Below are positions 35,801-42,716 of a stretch of 64,000 nucleotides of DNA, one piece after another; position 1 is the first letter of the stretch; the number at the start of each line of letters is the position of its first letter. This DNA is from Bog-159 sp963843255. GTDB lineage: Bacteria; Acidobacteriota; Terriglobia; Bryobacterales; Bryobacteraceae. The notes under the pieces were generated by a model. That model did no database searches and was not told the DNA's origin. It saw only the letters and a program-made list of their open reading frames with translations. The stretch is taken from contig CAWJJQ010000007.1 in the NCBI GenBank assembly GCA_963843255.1, forward strand, positions 1-64,000, in the 5' to 3' direction. A program made the translations under genes and the position numbers.

Positions 35801-35957
35801 GCTTTTGCCCTCGTGTGCCGTGTAGGCGCGCATTCTTCAGCTCGGGCTCTCGATTGAGCAGTTCGACGGTCAAGTCCTGAAAACTGTACTCATCGATCTC
35901 CCAGAACGGAGGCCGGTGGTGAGGCGAAGTCGGCGGGGTGATCCCAGTTACTGGCAC
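29844..35957 (-). CDS. Giant Mrr-like nuclease / TPR / PIN-like protein (putative defence gene)
   Basis: The frame is intact over 6 kb. I choose GTG 35957 (2037 aa): the open frame upstream to 36269 is Pro/Arg-rich and unlike a protein, while a nuclease-like fold starts about 17 residues in. Residues 20-130 resemble Mrr/PD-(D/E)XK enzymes: YSFQDLTVELL, then FGVDG (Asp near 57), then AASCKRYK (Lys near 73; the usual Gln/Glu is Ser or Cys). A long helical TPR-like region follows (about 190-900). A PIN-like domain near 1035-1155 ends ICADDRF...TPIVSTVDLLNFLAERGIV. A further 850 residues are helical and unassigned. It is convergent with the helicase operon and divergent from the integrase module. 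Two nuclease-like domains on a large repeat scaffold suggest anti-phage or anti-plasmid defence; this is inference. Confidence 0.7.
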   Translation of the reverse strand: MPVTGITPPTSPHHRPPFWEIDEYSFQDLTVELLNREPELKNARLHGTRGQKQFGVDGTAEMITGGRLAASCKRYKSATVDLIKEACEEFDEHRRYWKTQDCRRFVVVVAGYADDPKVQKDEVKRKKLYLKRAIEFELWDGTIITQKVRPHPDLVHRFLSSDNWLTRLCGPQYASPRYAFSGVGDVEANRLRELLAASTQQQIDSLLAALRRGHRSEVRNKLAVLQRDRALWPELKPEIRGAALRLQAALALDAGNADEAGSLVTEALALDPGGSVVALQTRIRAKTLGPEAALAALPSAADEAEVLCARGLLLLVLGRIDEAAPVLETAHRRKPDDPDAIRLLAILAAMRNDISLALQFVERATALAGDWEVVRWTRAIIFYLSALSSARLQNPISAIPDPIDWALVRRDDASASRLAAAAEIFCKMAEDLDRPSADREALEIWWLSCLANLAGEQAGTAQICAKLIEKTPCNIYAVPWAIVRDYPVDFDRAVAIATHRTDVTPSDVGPIVILVACKSRTGDHAAIKEILTKYRSRFESAGQMDIWQHWWMVQLVMSGDAAGALAFAETASRAEVLQAVEAIARIQQTRQGSDSSDVANYLLELFRNRGDSRFLMLWAGLQASCGNWPAIRDRANELLRAVPTPDALYLVLTADFEVRDYRQCLLRLDKSRDIFPGSRFPIEVGRLRIACLERSGRPRDALREAGELIREDAGTATLASFAKLCVVYGDVQKAVAAGFELAGREDISADDALTIAELLLPHSLPLSRQLLRRANARNIPDTAIIRALTLGQRLALDQEQAELRKRLQTLAGQPDSPVRALAEKDVQPLLSRVLQTCNEILSQYEAGLKPVHEAIDRCGFDVMPLLSANSGQSFRPFEQLRFFVLHGNRASTSPSIPPSVSRLNLDITSVLLIQRLNLWGPIEEAIAEIRCSHLVIPILNRILVSLATTQPDVEAALGEALELCREGRIRIDEPGGGARDKAEPTPIDVRTADDLRLRGLITENEHAKAARSLPAATTDTDRVLPELGSRAQCTSQGILLLAQSGLLRAFASTFEVYVSAEDFNSIKSDVSAINNARCITDSIKHLIDSLGERFQAGKLLTFPETAAAASNTLAIHALAELATFTAVAGDMICADDRFTNGFDHRDDDNRTPIVSTVDLLNFLAERGIVDRVKVWQARHDLRSANCVFIPFDPEEILYNLTSAATRDGDVLETPELRVMRQYMAGCFALGQILQRGVSPGGRSELEFALSLRKAVVEALALLWADKNQRGRARLARANWLIDSLYVDHLGICRATAINKSPAEERQLTCMSAGTLMMLNLDSSVDGPDKDALDRYSEWIWNSLFKRRCNADPNLLREIANCISSNFAHIADGMDMGDHKDRGLLIAAMLRITARFPPPLRGPVQDNIEALPGFGDTMRPVLKIEEGLEFDAHAYIRQVASALATGSATTQALRTKEEVVIRRVVSSDSDAIDLFRPLHKRVHRLRNALWAVLLDAPEQEPALRRHSRLFDVTPEEFETLLHSLASETDPVARFETAAAAARDSLAFFYHGLEERIQFNEPLLESDFIPDSAAAFFRYYGGEQGTSPDAATLIVQAPGRLEVRLDVAEIIVRLAALPIPLPSTVEVAFRNAALDRQKAFLHAVLRAGPSPLHRIHALRLACLAQPAPELERLQHWLLRQHFSDTGQQERAAFLSMLEYVKNATDGWHAARPWDRSLRLMFSWSHASQLFAMYQRARAPLTWISEAFHRPGAYEAITDIEEDFVRGIDVASPDIVTPHRIAVCGLAYALSPDSLPLPDALARDAKRQWFTDSGWPRTWLLEMPGSMPNVLASFLGRDLIEDACSLIGVELAGTYGAAWRSRMHGDALESVGSRTEDPIGWIFLAALNRNGPTPGEVAAQVENALKGLDLCIAAQSDRYGEGGFLIALANRLPHVSSAATRTALISSLVKLGKWYGENDGTDLEAQRLVTLVLGLAYPVSGRSSTVAEFEQLCVPLARSFPKFAGPCRYTINRFCHDLPIERAADFWRLNFALRALDSGG

Positions 35958-36327
35958 GGATACTACCCGTACAATTTTACCTATAATTGTTTGCGCCCGC
36001 CCCGGGCATGGCAGGACCGGACAGGGAGCCGGACGTAGGGTCGAAGCGAGATTGCCCTCTAGAGCAGACCTCGTCGTGAATATGCGGTGCGTGCGTTTCG
36101 GGCTTGTGAAGCCAGCGGGTCGTTCCATATCCGGAGGTGTCAGACTGGTGACCTGCCAGCTCCCCTTGGACGGCCGTTCTGCATCGCCATTGGGCACGGG
36201 TAGGCCTGGAACAAGGACTCCTTTCTCCGCGCAGGCGCGCTGCGGGTTCGTCTTCAAGGAGAAATCCACAAATTCACAAACATTGGAGCCCTACTACTGG
36301 TTCTGTATAGGGCATACAGGATTATAT
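35958..36327. other. Gap between the giant gene and the repeat array
   Basis: No gene is supported. An AT-rich patch near 35970-35995 on the minus strand (AATTATAGGTAAAAT) could serve the giant gene as a -10 region. Open frames on both strands here read as Pro/Arg-rich noise. Confidence 0.4.
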
Positions 36328-36544
36328 GCCCCTAGAATGCCGACGCTGCGCCCCCAGAATGCCGAACAACCGCCTGAAATGCGCCCCTGGATTGCCGAGG
36401 AAAACTCCGCTTTCAACAGGCAGGTGTGGAAAAAGCGCCCCCAGAATGCCGAACCGCGCGGCTCCCGGTGCCCGCATCGTTCGCGCGGACGACCAGCCGA
36501 GGCCGAAGAAGTTCTTAAACGCGGGAGCGCCCCTAGAATGCCGA
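36328..36544 (+). repeat. Array of five 18-bp direct repeats upstream of the excisionase gene
   Basis: Consensus GCGCCCCYAGAATGCCGA. Copies lie at 36328-36343 (lacks two 5' bases), 36348-36365, 36381-36398 (variant TGGATTGCCGA), 36435-36452 and 36527-36544. A shortened form, GCGCCCCCGCCGA, is at 36612-36624. Spacing between starts rises from 20 to 33, 54 and 92 bp. All copies have the same orientation. They look like protein-binding sites, for instance for an integrase, an excisionase or a partition/replication factor. They are not CRISPR, because spacers are irregular and repeats short. Confidence 0.8.
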
Positions 36545-36602
36545 AGAAACTTGTGCGCCTGATCCCGTCGGCTGTCTCGGATGCAAATGTTGAACGCGGA
36601 TG

Positions 36603-36640
36603 CGTCACAACGCGCCCCCGCCGAGACGTGCAGAGTAGAG
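36603..36640 (+). promoter_or_regulatory. Conserved leader box before excisionase gene 1
   Basis: GTCACA, then GAGACGTGC, then TAGAG, with the same spacing as at 23678, 38585 and (less well) 6629. The TAGAG end also serves as part of the ribosome site for ATG 36647. Confidence 0.45.
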
Positions 36641-36646
36641 GGGCGC

Positions 36647-36841
36647 ATGGAGAACACATCGAACATCCTGACCATCAAAGAGGTGGCCGAAATCCTGCGC
36701 TGTTCGAAAGGCCATGTGCAAAACGTTCTCGTGGGGAGGGTCCGCGGGGTGCCGAAACTGGCCCATCTCCGTATGGGCCGCCGCAAGGTAGTTCGCAAGG
36801 AATGGCTCGACCAGTGGATGGAGGCGCACAAAACGAGTTAG
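36647..36841 (+). CDS. Excisionase-like helix-turn-helix protein (module 1)
   Basis: The product is 64 aa from ATG 36647 behind GTAGAGGGG. The upstream-extended frame is noise. It has a MerR/excisionase-type winged helix: LTIKEVAEILRCSKGHVQNVL, then GVPKLAHLRMGRRKVVRKEWLDQWMEAH, the standard HTH_17 pattern where the arginine-rich turn contacts DNA. It lies 52 bp before integrase 1 on the same strand. The protein probably bends attachment-site DNA and favours excision. A broken copy of its start lies at 23721. Confidence 0.8.
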   Translation: MENTSNILTIKEVAEILRCSKGHVQNVLVGRVRGVPKLAHLRMGRRKVVRKEWLDQWMEAHKTS

Positions 36842-36893
36842 TATTGCATCATGTCAGAATGCATCGTTTTGGGCGCAAGAAAGAGAGCTTTTC

Positions 36894-38000
36894 ATGCGTC
36901 GAAACCGATTTCAAAAAGGAAGCGTCCGTCCTCGCAAACACGGCTGCCACAAAGTATGGGTGGCCCAATGGTGGGAAGGCGGGCAAAAAAAGTCGAAGGT
37001 GCTTGGGCGGTGCGCCGACATGCCGAAGGGCGAAGCCGAGGCGCTGATGGCGGTGATTCTCAAGCCGATGAACGACAAGGCGGGTCACAGCCAAAAACCG
37101 GTGTACACCTTCGCAGTGTATTTAACCGAGGTGTTCCTTCCACTGTGCCGGCGGAAGTGGAAAGAGTCAACTCGAATGACGACTGAGCCCAGGATGGTCT
37201 ATCATTTGACGCCACCGTTTGGGGCGGAGTTGCTTCACCGCATCACGCGGGACCAAATGCAACTCTTTCTGGACGGCAAAGCACAGTGCCTATCACACAG
37301 CATTGTGGACCACCTCCGCTGGGACTTGAACGCAATTTTCAAGACTGCTCTGAGCGACGGGCTGGTCGAAACGAACCCGGCGGCAGCACTGTTCACGCCG
37401 CCATGCAAGCCTGATGCGGATAGAAGGGTGTTGACCCCGGAACAGATCCGCCAGGCTCTGAGGGTGCTTGACGCCCGCGAACGCCTGATCTTCAGGATGG
37501 CCGTCTTCGACGGAATGCGGCCAGGCGAGATTCTCGCGATCCGACTCGGCAATATCTCGAAGGATTCGATTCTCGTCGATCAACGCGTCTACAAAGGGAA
37601 CATCGATACGCCCAAAGGGCGAAGGGGCAAGCGCACATCGCGTGTCGTGGGTCTATCGCCGGGGACGTTGATCGAACTCGGGCTGTGGCGGGCAACTCTA
37701 ACCGATGCGGACCCGCAGGCGCTCTTGTTTCCGACTGAGCGGGGCACACCATTGCGCCGGGACAATGTCTGGAACAGGGGGATGCTGCCCAAGTTGAAGA
37801 CCGTTGGCCTGGAATGGGCAACGTTCCAGGTGCTGCGGCGGAGCAACGCCAGCCTGTCGCGGAAGGCGTCGATCGATGATAAGGTCGCGGCCGACCAGAG
37901 AGGACATGGCCTCGGTGTGAGCCTTGAAGTCTATTCAGTGAGCGATCTTCAACAGAAGATCGAAGCGGTGAAGCGCCTCGAATCCGAGGTGATTCAATAA
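36894..38000 (+). CDS. Tyrosine recombinase / integrase 1
   Basis: The product is 368 aa. The N-terminal part (FQKGSVRPRKHGCHKVWVAQWW) is an arm-binding-type domain, followed by a SAM-like core-binding domain and a catalytic domain from about residue 180. Catalytic residues seen: Arg in FDGMRPGEIL, Arg in FQVLRRSNAS (the usual His of HxxR is Gln), GH in DQRGHGLG, and Tyr in SLEVYSVSD. The missing first His is tolerated in some phage-type integrases. It lies about 125 bp from a 3' tRNA-Gly segment, the expected attachment-site position. Confidence 0.88.
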   Translation: MRRNRFQKGSVRPRKHGCHKVWVAQWWEGGQKKSKVLGRCADMPKGEAEALMAVILKPMNDKAGHSQKPVYTFAVYLTEVFLPLCRRKWKESTRMTTEPRMVYHLTPPFGAELLHRITRDQMQLFLDGKAQCLSHSIVDHLRWDLNAIFKTALSDGLVETNPAAALFTPPCKPDADRRVLTPEQIRQALRVLDARERLIFRMAVFDGMRPGEILAIRLGNISKDSILVDQRVYKGNIDTPKGRRGKRTSRVVGLSPGTLIELGLWRATLTDADPQALLFPTERGTPLRRDNVWNRGMLPKLKTVGLEWATFQVLRRSNASLSRKASIDDKVAADQRGHGLGVSLEVYSVSDLQQKIEAVKRLESEVIQ

Positions 38001-38070
38001 TGCAACCCGCGATTCAGGGGAGGGGTGAGCGGCCGGGAACGCAGTCGTCTAGCCGGTCGCCGGAAAGAAA

Positions 38071-38088
38071 ACGGAGTAAACGGAGTAA
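38071..38088 (+). repeat. Tandem 9-bp repeat between integrase 1 and its tRNA segment
   Basis: ACGGAGTAA occurs twice in tandem, 38 bp before the tRNA-Gly 3' end. The position fits integrase arm-type or accessory sites. Confidence 0.5.
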
Positions 38089-38125
38089 CGCGTGAATTTC
38101 GGAAGTTTCCAAGTTATTGAAAAGA

Positions 38126-38180
<55 letters not shown>

Positions 38181-38289
38181 ACGATATGACATCCTCGGCA
38201 TGCATTATGCAGGGATGAGGTGGCCACATCCACGGGGCGGTGCTGATCGTGATAAAGATAAGACCCCACACCAAATGCAGGATTCAATC

Positions 38290-38535
38290 ATGACAACGTC
38301 TCTCGTAGAACTCCGCCGGTCCCCCTTCCATCAGGAACTCGCACGCAAGATGTGCGCTGCCTACATCGCCCAACAGCAAGGAATAGCATTGAACACCGCA
38401 ATGAACAAGGTCTCCGATCCGATCGGAGACTTGTGGTTCCTCGTCGCGGAATTTGCCCGAACCGGCTGTTCGGCCAGTGCCGACCTGATCACCCCGGCCG
38501 AACGAGACTCACGGGATACGGGTTTCGTTGTTTGA
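38290..38535 (+). CDS. Hypothetical 81-aa protein
   Basis: I start at ATG 38290. The longer frame from 38092 reads antisense through the tRNA-Gly segment (the well-known false peptide ERETGLEPATSS) and is not real. The product is mostly helical (RSPFHQELARKMCAAYIAQQQG, then IGDLWFLVAEFARTG), with no recognised domain. It lies between the tRNA segment and the second excisionase gene. The ribosome site is weak. It may be an accessory of the second module. Confidence 0.4.
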   Translation: MTTSLVELRRSPFHQELARKMCAAYIAQQQGIALNTAMNKVSDPIGDLWFLVAEFARTGCSASADLITPAERDSRDTGFVV

Positions 38536-38584
38536 AGGGGTTCGGTAAAGCATCACGGCTTCCCGTATGTCGTGTGCATCGGCG

Positions 38585-38622
38585 TGTCACGGTTGGACGT
38601 TCTTGAGGCGTACTAAGTAGAG
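38585..38622 (+). promoter_or_regulatory. Conserved leader box before excisionase gene 2
   Basis: TGTCACG, 17 nt, CGTAC, then AGTAGAG, the same layout as the box before excisionase gene 1, although the two genes are clearly different in sequence. It lies 27 bp before ATG 38650. Confidence 0.45.
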
Positions 38623-38649
38623 GAACTGATCGGAACAGGAATAAGCGTC

Positions 38650-38862
38650 ATGACAGCAAGCAATCGGATGGCTATTGCCGAGATCGCCCAACGCCTAGGT
38701 GTCGGACGTCTCGCCGTGTACGCAATGTTGGAGCAAGGTATAATCCCCGGCATTCGCCTCGGCCGAAGGTGGATCGTGACCCAACCGGCGTACGAACAGT
38801 GGGAGCGGACCTGCGGCACGGACCACCGTTTTGCAGCGTCAGCTCCTGCGCGGGTACAATAG
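38650..38862 (+). CDS. Excisionase-like helix-turn-helix protein (module 2)
   Basis: The product is 70 aa. It has the pattern MAIAEIAQRLGVGRLAVYAML, then IPGIRLGRRWIVTQPAYEQWER, again HTH_17. It is only distantly similar to the module 1 protein. The stop lies 5 bp before the integrase 2 start, so the two are surely co-transcribed. It probably controls direction of recombination by integrase 2. Confidence 0.78.
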   Translation: MTASNRMAIAEIAQRLGVGRLAVYAMLEQGIIPGIRLGRRWIVTQPAYEQWERTCGTDHRFAASAPARVQ

Positions 38863-38867
38863 GCGCC

Positions 38868-40073
38868 ATGGCCGTTTACAAGCGCAAGTATCGCAACGGC
38901 AAAGCGGTGTGGTGCTTTGTGATCGACGCTCCCGGCTCGGCGCGCGAGGACCGCCGTCAGATCAAAGAGTCTGGTTTCCCGACAAAGGCGGCGGCAGAGC
39001 ACGCTGAGGCCGAGCGGCGCCTAACCGAACGGAAGAAGTACGAACTTGAAAAAGCAGGACTGGCGGATGTTCCGCTTCCCAAGACGTTCGCTGATTTGCT
39101 GACGGACTTCTTCACCGAGCACGCGGAAAAGAAGCTTGCGAAGAAGACCGTAGAACGATATCGAGAGCAGACGGCCTACCTGCATCCCGACTTGCTGGCG
39201 ATGCGCCTGCCCAATATTACGCCGCTACATCTCGCGAAAGAGTGGAACCGCTTGCTGGAATCAGGCGGTAAATTCCGAGCCTCCGGCAAGCCGCGGCCTT
39301 TGGCGCCGAAAACAGTTCGAAATATCGCGGGTGTCGTGTCGAGTGCATTTGCCCGTGCACTCAAATGGGGGTTGGTTCCCTCGAATCCAGTAGCTCCTAG
39401 CGAACCGCCGGTTCCAAAGCGTCGCAGTGGAGTCGCTCTGAGTCCAGCTCAACAGAAACTTCTGATCGAATCAGCGTCGGGCTGTTGGTGCCTACCCGCG
39501 TTTCTGGAACTCTCTGCCGCCACCGGTGCGCGACGCGGCGAACTACTGGCCCTACGTTGGGCTGACCTCAATGATGACGCCGTTTTGATCTCGCGATCGC
39601 TGTCGCAGACGAGAGCTGGCCTTGCTTTCAAGGAGACAAAGAACCAACGTTCGCGGCTGGTCGTTCTTCCGGAGTCCGCAATTCGGGCGCTCAAGGCCCA
39701 CGAGTCAGCGCAGAGGGCTTTCCGGGAGCAATTCGGGCCGGTGTACAGGGCCGAGTTCGATCTGATCTTCGCCGAACCTGACGGGACACCGCTAAAGCCA
39801 AATTCCATCTCGTCGTCGGTATCGCTGCTTTTCAAGCGGCTGAAGATTCCAAAGCCGAAAGGCGTGGCCTTGCACCTTTTCCGGCATTCGCACGGTTCGC
39901 ACCTATTGGCGGCAGGCATGGAGCTGCCGGCGGTTTCCGAGCGTCTGGGGCACAGTTCGGTTATGGTGACCGCAACCGTCTATTCGCACCGCATCACTGG
40001 ACGGGATCGAGAGGCGGCAACTCGATGGGAGGAATTCCAGCGGTCACACGACCAACCGGGGACAAAACAATGA
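38868..40073 (+). CDS. Tyrosine recombinase / integrase 2
   Basis: The product is 401 aa from ATG 38868; the open frame upstream to 38769 covers the excisionase gene. The N-terminal beta-strand domain (YKRKYRNGKAVWCFVIDAPG) is followed by a core-binding domain (TFADLLTDFFTEHAEKK...), then the catalytic domain: Arg in ATGARRGELLAL, HLFRHSHGSHLL (HxxR complete), LGHSSVMVTATVYSH with the GH and the Tyr nucleophile. All catalytic residues are present. The gene ends 50 bp from the 3' end of an intact tRNA-Glu, so this enzyme most likely integrated the present element. Confidence 0.92.
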   Translation: MAVYKRKYRNGKAVWCFVIDAPGSAREDRRQIKESGFPTKAAAEHAEAERRLTERKKYELEKAGLADVPLPKTFADLLTDFFTEHAEKKLAKKTVERYREQTAYLHPDLLAMRLPNITPLHLAKEWNRLLESGGKFRASGKPRPLAPKTVRNIAGVVSSAFARALKWGLVPSNPVAPSEPPVPKRRSGVALSPAQQKLLIESASGCWCLPAFLELSAATGARRGELLALRWADLNDDAVLISRSLSQTRAGLAFKETKNQRSRLVVLPESAIRALKAHESAQRAFREQFGPVYRAEFDLIFAEPDGTPLKPNSISSSVSLLFKRLKIPKPKGVALHLFRHSHGSHLLAAGMELPAVSERLGHSSVMVTATVYSHRITGRDREAATRWEEFQRSHDQPGTKQ

Positions 40074-40080
40074 CGAAATG

Positions 40081-40097
40081 TGTGACCCCGTGTGACC
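40081..40097 (+). repeat. TGTGACC repeated at 10-bp period
   Basis: TGTGACC at 40081-40087 and again at 40091-40097, one helical turn apart, between integrase 2 and tRNA-Glu. This is a plausible arm-type site for the recombinase. Confidence 0.4.
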
Positions 40098-40123
40098 GCA
40101 ATCTCTGGAAGGTATTGAAAACA

Positions 40124-40198
40124 TGGTAGCGCTAACGGGAATCGAACCCGTATTTAAGCCTTGAGAGGGCTCCGTCCTAACCGTTAGACGATAGCGCC
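40124..40198 (-). tRNA. tRNA-Glu (anticodon CTC)
   Basis: On the minus strand this is a complete cloverleaf: acceptor GGCGCTA pairing with TAGCGCT, a D arm with the loop region CTAACGGTTAGGA, anticodon stem GAGCC / GGCTT with loop CTCTCAA, T arm ACGGGTTCGATTCCCGT, and an encoded CCA. Its 3' end faces integrase 2, which makes it the probable integration target of the element to its left. Confidence 0.93.
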
Positions 40199-40244
40199 AC
40201 ACCGCGCACTTCCGATTCTACCAGCCCGCGAAACCCGTTTGCCA

Positions 40245-42680
40245 CTATCGCGCCAGAGCCTCCACCGGCGCCTGCAGATCCTGCTTGTGCTTACATTCGG
40301 AGTTGGGGCATTGCAGTACCGGCCCGGCCTTCAGCCATTTCTCCACCATGTACGGGCTGCCGCATTCCGGGCACTTCTCCTGCACCGGCTTGGCCCACGT
40401 AACGAAGTTGCAATCCGGCCAGCGGTTGCATCCGTAAAAAGTTTTGCCGCGCTTGGACCGCCGCTCCACTACTTCGCCTTCCGTGCACTCCGGACATTTC
40501 ATCCCGATAGTCTTCTGCTTCACGTACTTGCACGTCGGATAATTGCCGCAGGCCGTGAATTCGCCGAAGCGACCGGTCTTCAAGACCATGTTGCTCCCGC
40601 AATTCGGACATTTTTCCTCGAGCTGCACATCCGGTTTTTTCTGGCTGCCGCCGATGGGCTTGGTCGTCTTACAGTCCGGATATCCTGTGCAGGCGAAAAA
40701 CGTGCCGAAGCGTCCCTTCTTCAGCACCATCGGCCGGCCGCAGTTTTCGCAGTATTCTTCGTCGCCTTGCTCCGCCAGATCCACCTTGTCCACATCGGGT
40801 AGATCCACCGTCAATTCGCGCGTGTACGTGCAGTCGGGATATCCAGTGCAGGCGATGAAGCTGCCGTGGCGCCCCCACTTGATCACCAGCGGTTTGCCGC
40901 ATTTCTCGCAGATCAAGTCGGTGGGCCGCTCCATCCGCTTGATGTCGGTCATGTGCTCTTCGGCGTGCTTCAGATCTTTGTCGAACTTCTCATAGAACTC
41001 GCCGATCGCTTCGCGCCAGGCTATATGTCCTTCTTCGATCTCGTCCAGCTCCTCTTCCATCCGGGCGGTGTACTTCACATCGAAGATGTCGTCGAAGCTC
41101 TCGATCAGCAGGCCGGTCACCACTTTGCCCAACTCAGTCGGAAAGAACCGGCCGCCCTCCTTCTTCACGTATTCGCGTTCTTGAATAGTGGAAATGATGG
41201 AAGCATACGTGGAAGGCCGCCCCACGCCGTCGGCTTCCAGTTTCTTCACCAGGGTAGCCTCGTTATAGCGCGGCGGCGGCTCGGTGAAGTGCTGCTCGGG
41301 CAGAATCTGACGGAATTTGAGGGTCTCGCCTTCGGTCACGGAGGGCAGCTTGTGCTTCAGCTCTTCATCTTCCTCGTCGGACTGGTCCTTGCCTTCCTCG
41401 TAGATCTTAAGGAACCCTCCGAATTTCATCACCGATCCGGTGGCGCGGAACAGATATTCGCTCGCATCCTTGCCGCGCGCCGCGATGTCGATGGTGGTCT
41501 GGTCGAAAATCGCGGGGGCCATCTGGGAAGCCACGAAACGGTTCCAGATCAGCCTGTAGAGCTTGAGTTCATCTTCGGCCAGATATTTGGCCACGTCATC
41601 CGGGCTATGTTCCATGGAAGTGGGGCGGATGGCCTCGTGCGCATCTTGCGCGTCCTTCTTGGAACGGTAGATGTTCGCGGATTCCGGCAGATATTCCGGC
41701 CCGAATTTGATCGCGATGTAAGCGCGCGCATCCTGCAGGGCATCCGGCGACAGGCGCGTGGAATCCGTGCGCATATAAGTGATCAGGCCGACGGAGCCTT
41801 CTTTGCCGAGTTCGATGCCCTCATACAGCCGCTGCGCCAGCATCATGGTGCGCTTCACGCTGAAGCGTAATTTGCGCGAGGACTCCTGCTGCAGGGTGGA
41901 AGTGATGAACGGCGCCACTGGATTGCGGCGCTTCTCGCGAGTGCCCACCGACTTCACCACGTAATCCGCGCCTTCCAGTTGCGCGACCACGTAATCGCTG
42001 GCCTCCCGGCTGCCCAGCTCCGGCGCTTGATCGTCCCTTTTGATCAGGTGCGCGGTTAGTTGCGGCGGTTTGCGCGCGGAAAGGCCTACGTCGATGGTCC
42101 AGTATTCTTTCTTGACGAAAGCGGCGATTTCGCTTTCGCGGTCCACGATCACGCGCAGGGCCACGGTTTGCACGCGTCCCGCGGAAAGGCCGCGTCGCAC
42201 TTTGTCCCACAACAGCGGGGAAATCTTGTAGCCCACCAACCGGTCGAGCACGCGCCGCGCCTGCTGCGCGTCCACCAACTTCTCGTTCACCATGCCCGGG
42301 CTCAGGAATGCCTTCTGGATGGCGTTCTTGGTGATTTCGTTGAACATCACCCGGTAGATCTGGGGCTCGTTGCTCTTTTTGCCTTGCAGCTCCTCCTGCA
42401 GGTGAGAACAAATGGCTTCCCCTTCGCGATCGGGGTCGGCTGCCAGATATACGGCTTCCACTTTCTTGGCGGTTTGTTTCAGCTCGTTGATCAGCTTACG
42501 CTTGCCTTCAATAATTTCGTACCGGGGAGTGAAGCCGTGTTCGATATCCACGGCCAGGTCTTTCTTTGGTAGATCCTTAATGTGCCCCAACGAAGCTTTG
42601 ACAACGTATTGCTTACCAAGATACTTATTAATAGTTTTCGCCTTTGCGGGCGATTCTACGATTACGAGAGCTTTCGGCAT
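40245..42680 (-). CDS. topA: DNA topoisomerase I
   Basis: This 811-aa type IA enzyme relaxes negative supercoils. The Toprim domain opens with ALVIVESPAKAKTINKYLG, with AADPDREGEAI near residue 110. The active-site Tyr lies in SVGLITYMRTDSTRLS near residue 305. The C-terminus carries five zinc-ribbon repeats with four Cys each (for example CEKCGKPLVIKWGRHGSF and CENCGRPMVLKKGRFGTF), one or two more than in E. coli TopA. It lies downstream of dprA on the same strand, a common pairing. The gene marks the return to chromosomal housekeeping content. Confidence 0.97.
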   Translation of the reverse strand: MPKALVIVESPAKAKTINKYLGKQYVVKASLGHIKDLPKKDLAVDIEHGFTPRYEIIEGKRKLINELKQTAKKVEAVYLAADPDREGEAICSHLQEELQGKKSNEPQIYRVMFNEITKNAIQKAFLSPGMVNEKLVDAQQARRVLDRLVGYKISPLLWDKVRRGLSAGRVQTVALRVIVDRESEIAAFVKKEYWTIDVGLSARKPPQLTAHLIKRDDQAPELGSREASDYVVAQLEGADYVVKSVGTREKRRNPVAPFITSTLQQESSRKLRFSVKRTMMLAQRLYEGIELGKEGSVGLITYMRTDSTRLSPDALQDARAYIAIKFGPEYLPESANIYRSKKDAQDAHEAIRPTSMEHSPDDVAKYLAEDELKLYRLIWNRFVASQMAPAIFDQTTIDIAARGKDASEYLFRATGSVMKFGGFLKIYEEGKDQSDEEDEELKHKLPSVTEGETLKFRQILPEQHFTEPPPRYNEATLVKKLEADGVGRPSTYASIISTIQEREYVKKEGGRFFPTELGKVVTGLLIESFDDIFDVKYTARMEEELDEIEEGHIAWREAIGEFYEKFDKDLKHAEEHMTDIKRMERPTDLICEKCGKPLVIKWGRHGSFIACTGYPDCTYTRELTVDLPDVDKVDLAEQGDEEYCENCGRPMVLKKGRFGTFFACTGYPDCKTTKPIGGSQKKPDVQLEEKCPNCGSNMVLKTGRFGEFTACGNYPTCKYVKQKTIGMKCPECTEGEVVERRSKRGKTFYGCNRWPDCNFVTWAKPVQEKCPECGSPYMVEKWLKAGPVLQCPNSECKHKQDLQAPVEALAR

Positions 42681-42716
42681 AAAGATACATCAAACGACGT
42701 TCTGACAACCCAGAGG

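Noticed and set aside
36328..36624. Possible CRISPR array
   Set aside because: Repeats are only 18 bp with irregular spacing from 2 to 74 bp and no cas genes nearby.
35938..37047. Long plus-strand ORF of 369 codons covering the repeat array and the excisionase gene
   Set aside because: Composition is Pro/Arg noise; it reads through the 18-bp repeats and overlaps the well-supported excisionase and integrase starts in another frame.
40866..41870. 334-codon plus-strand ORF
   Set aside because: Shadow of topA on the opposite strand; the topA frame is unmistakable.
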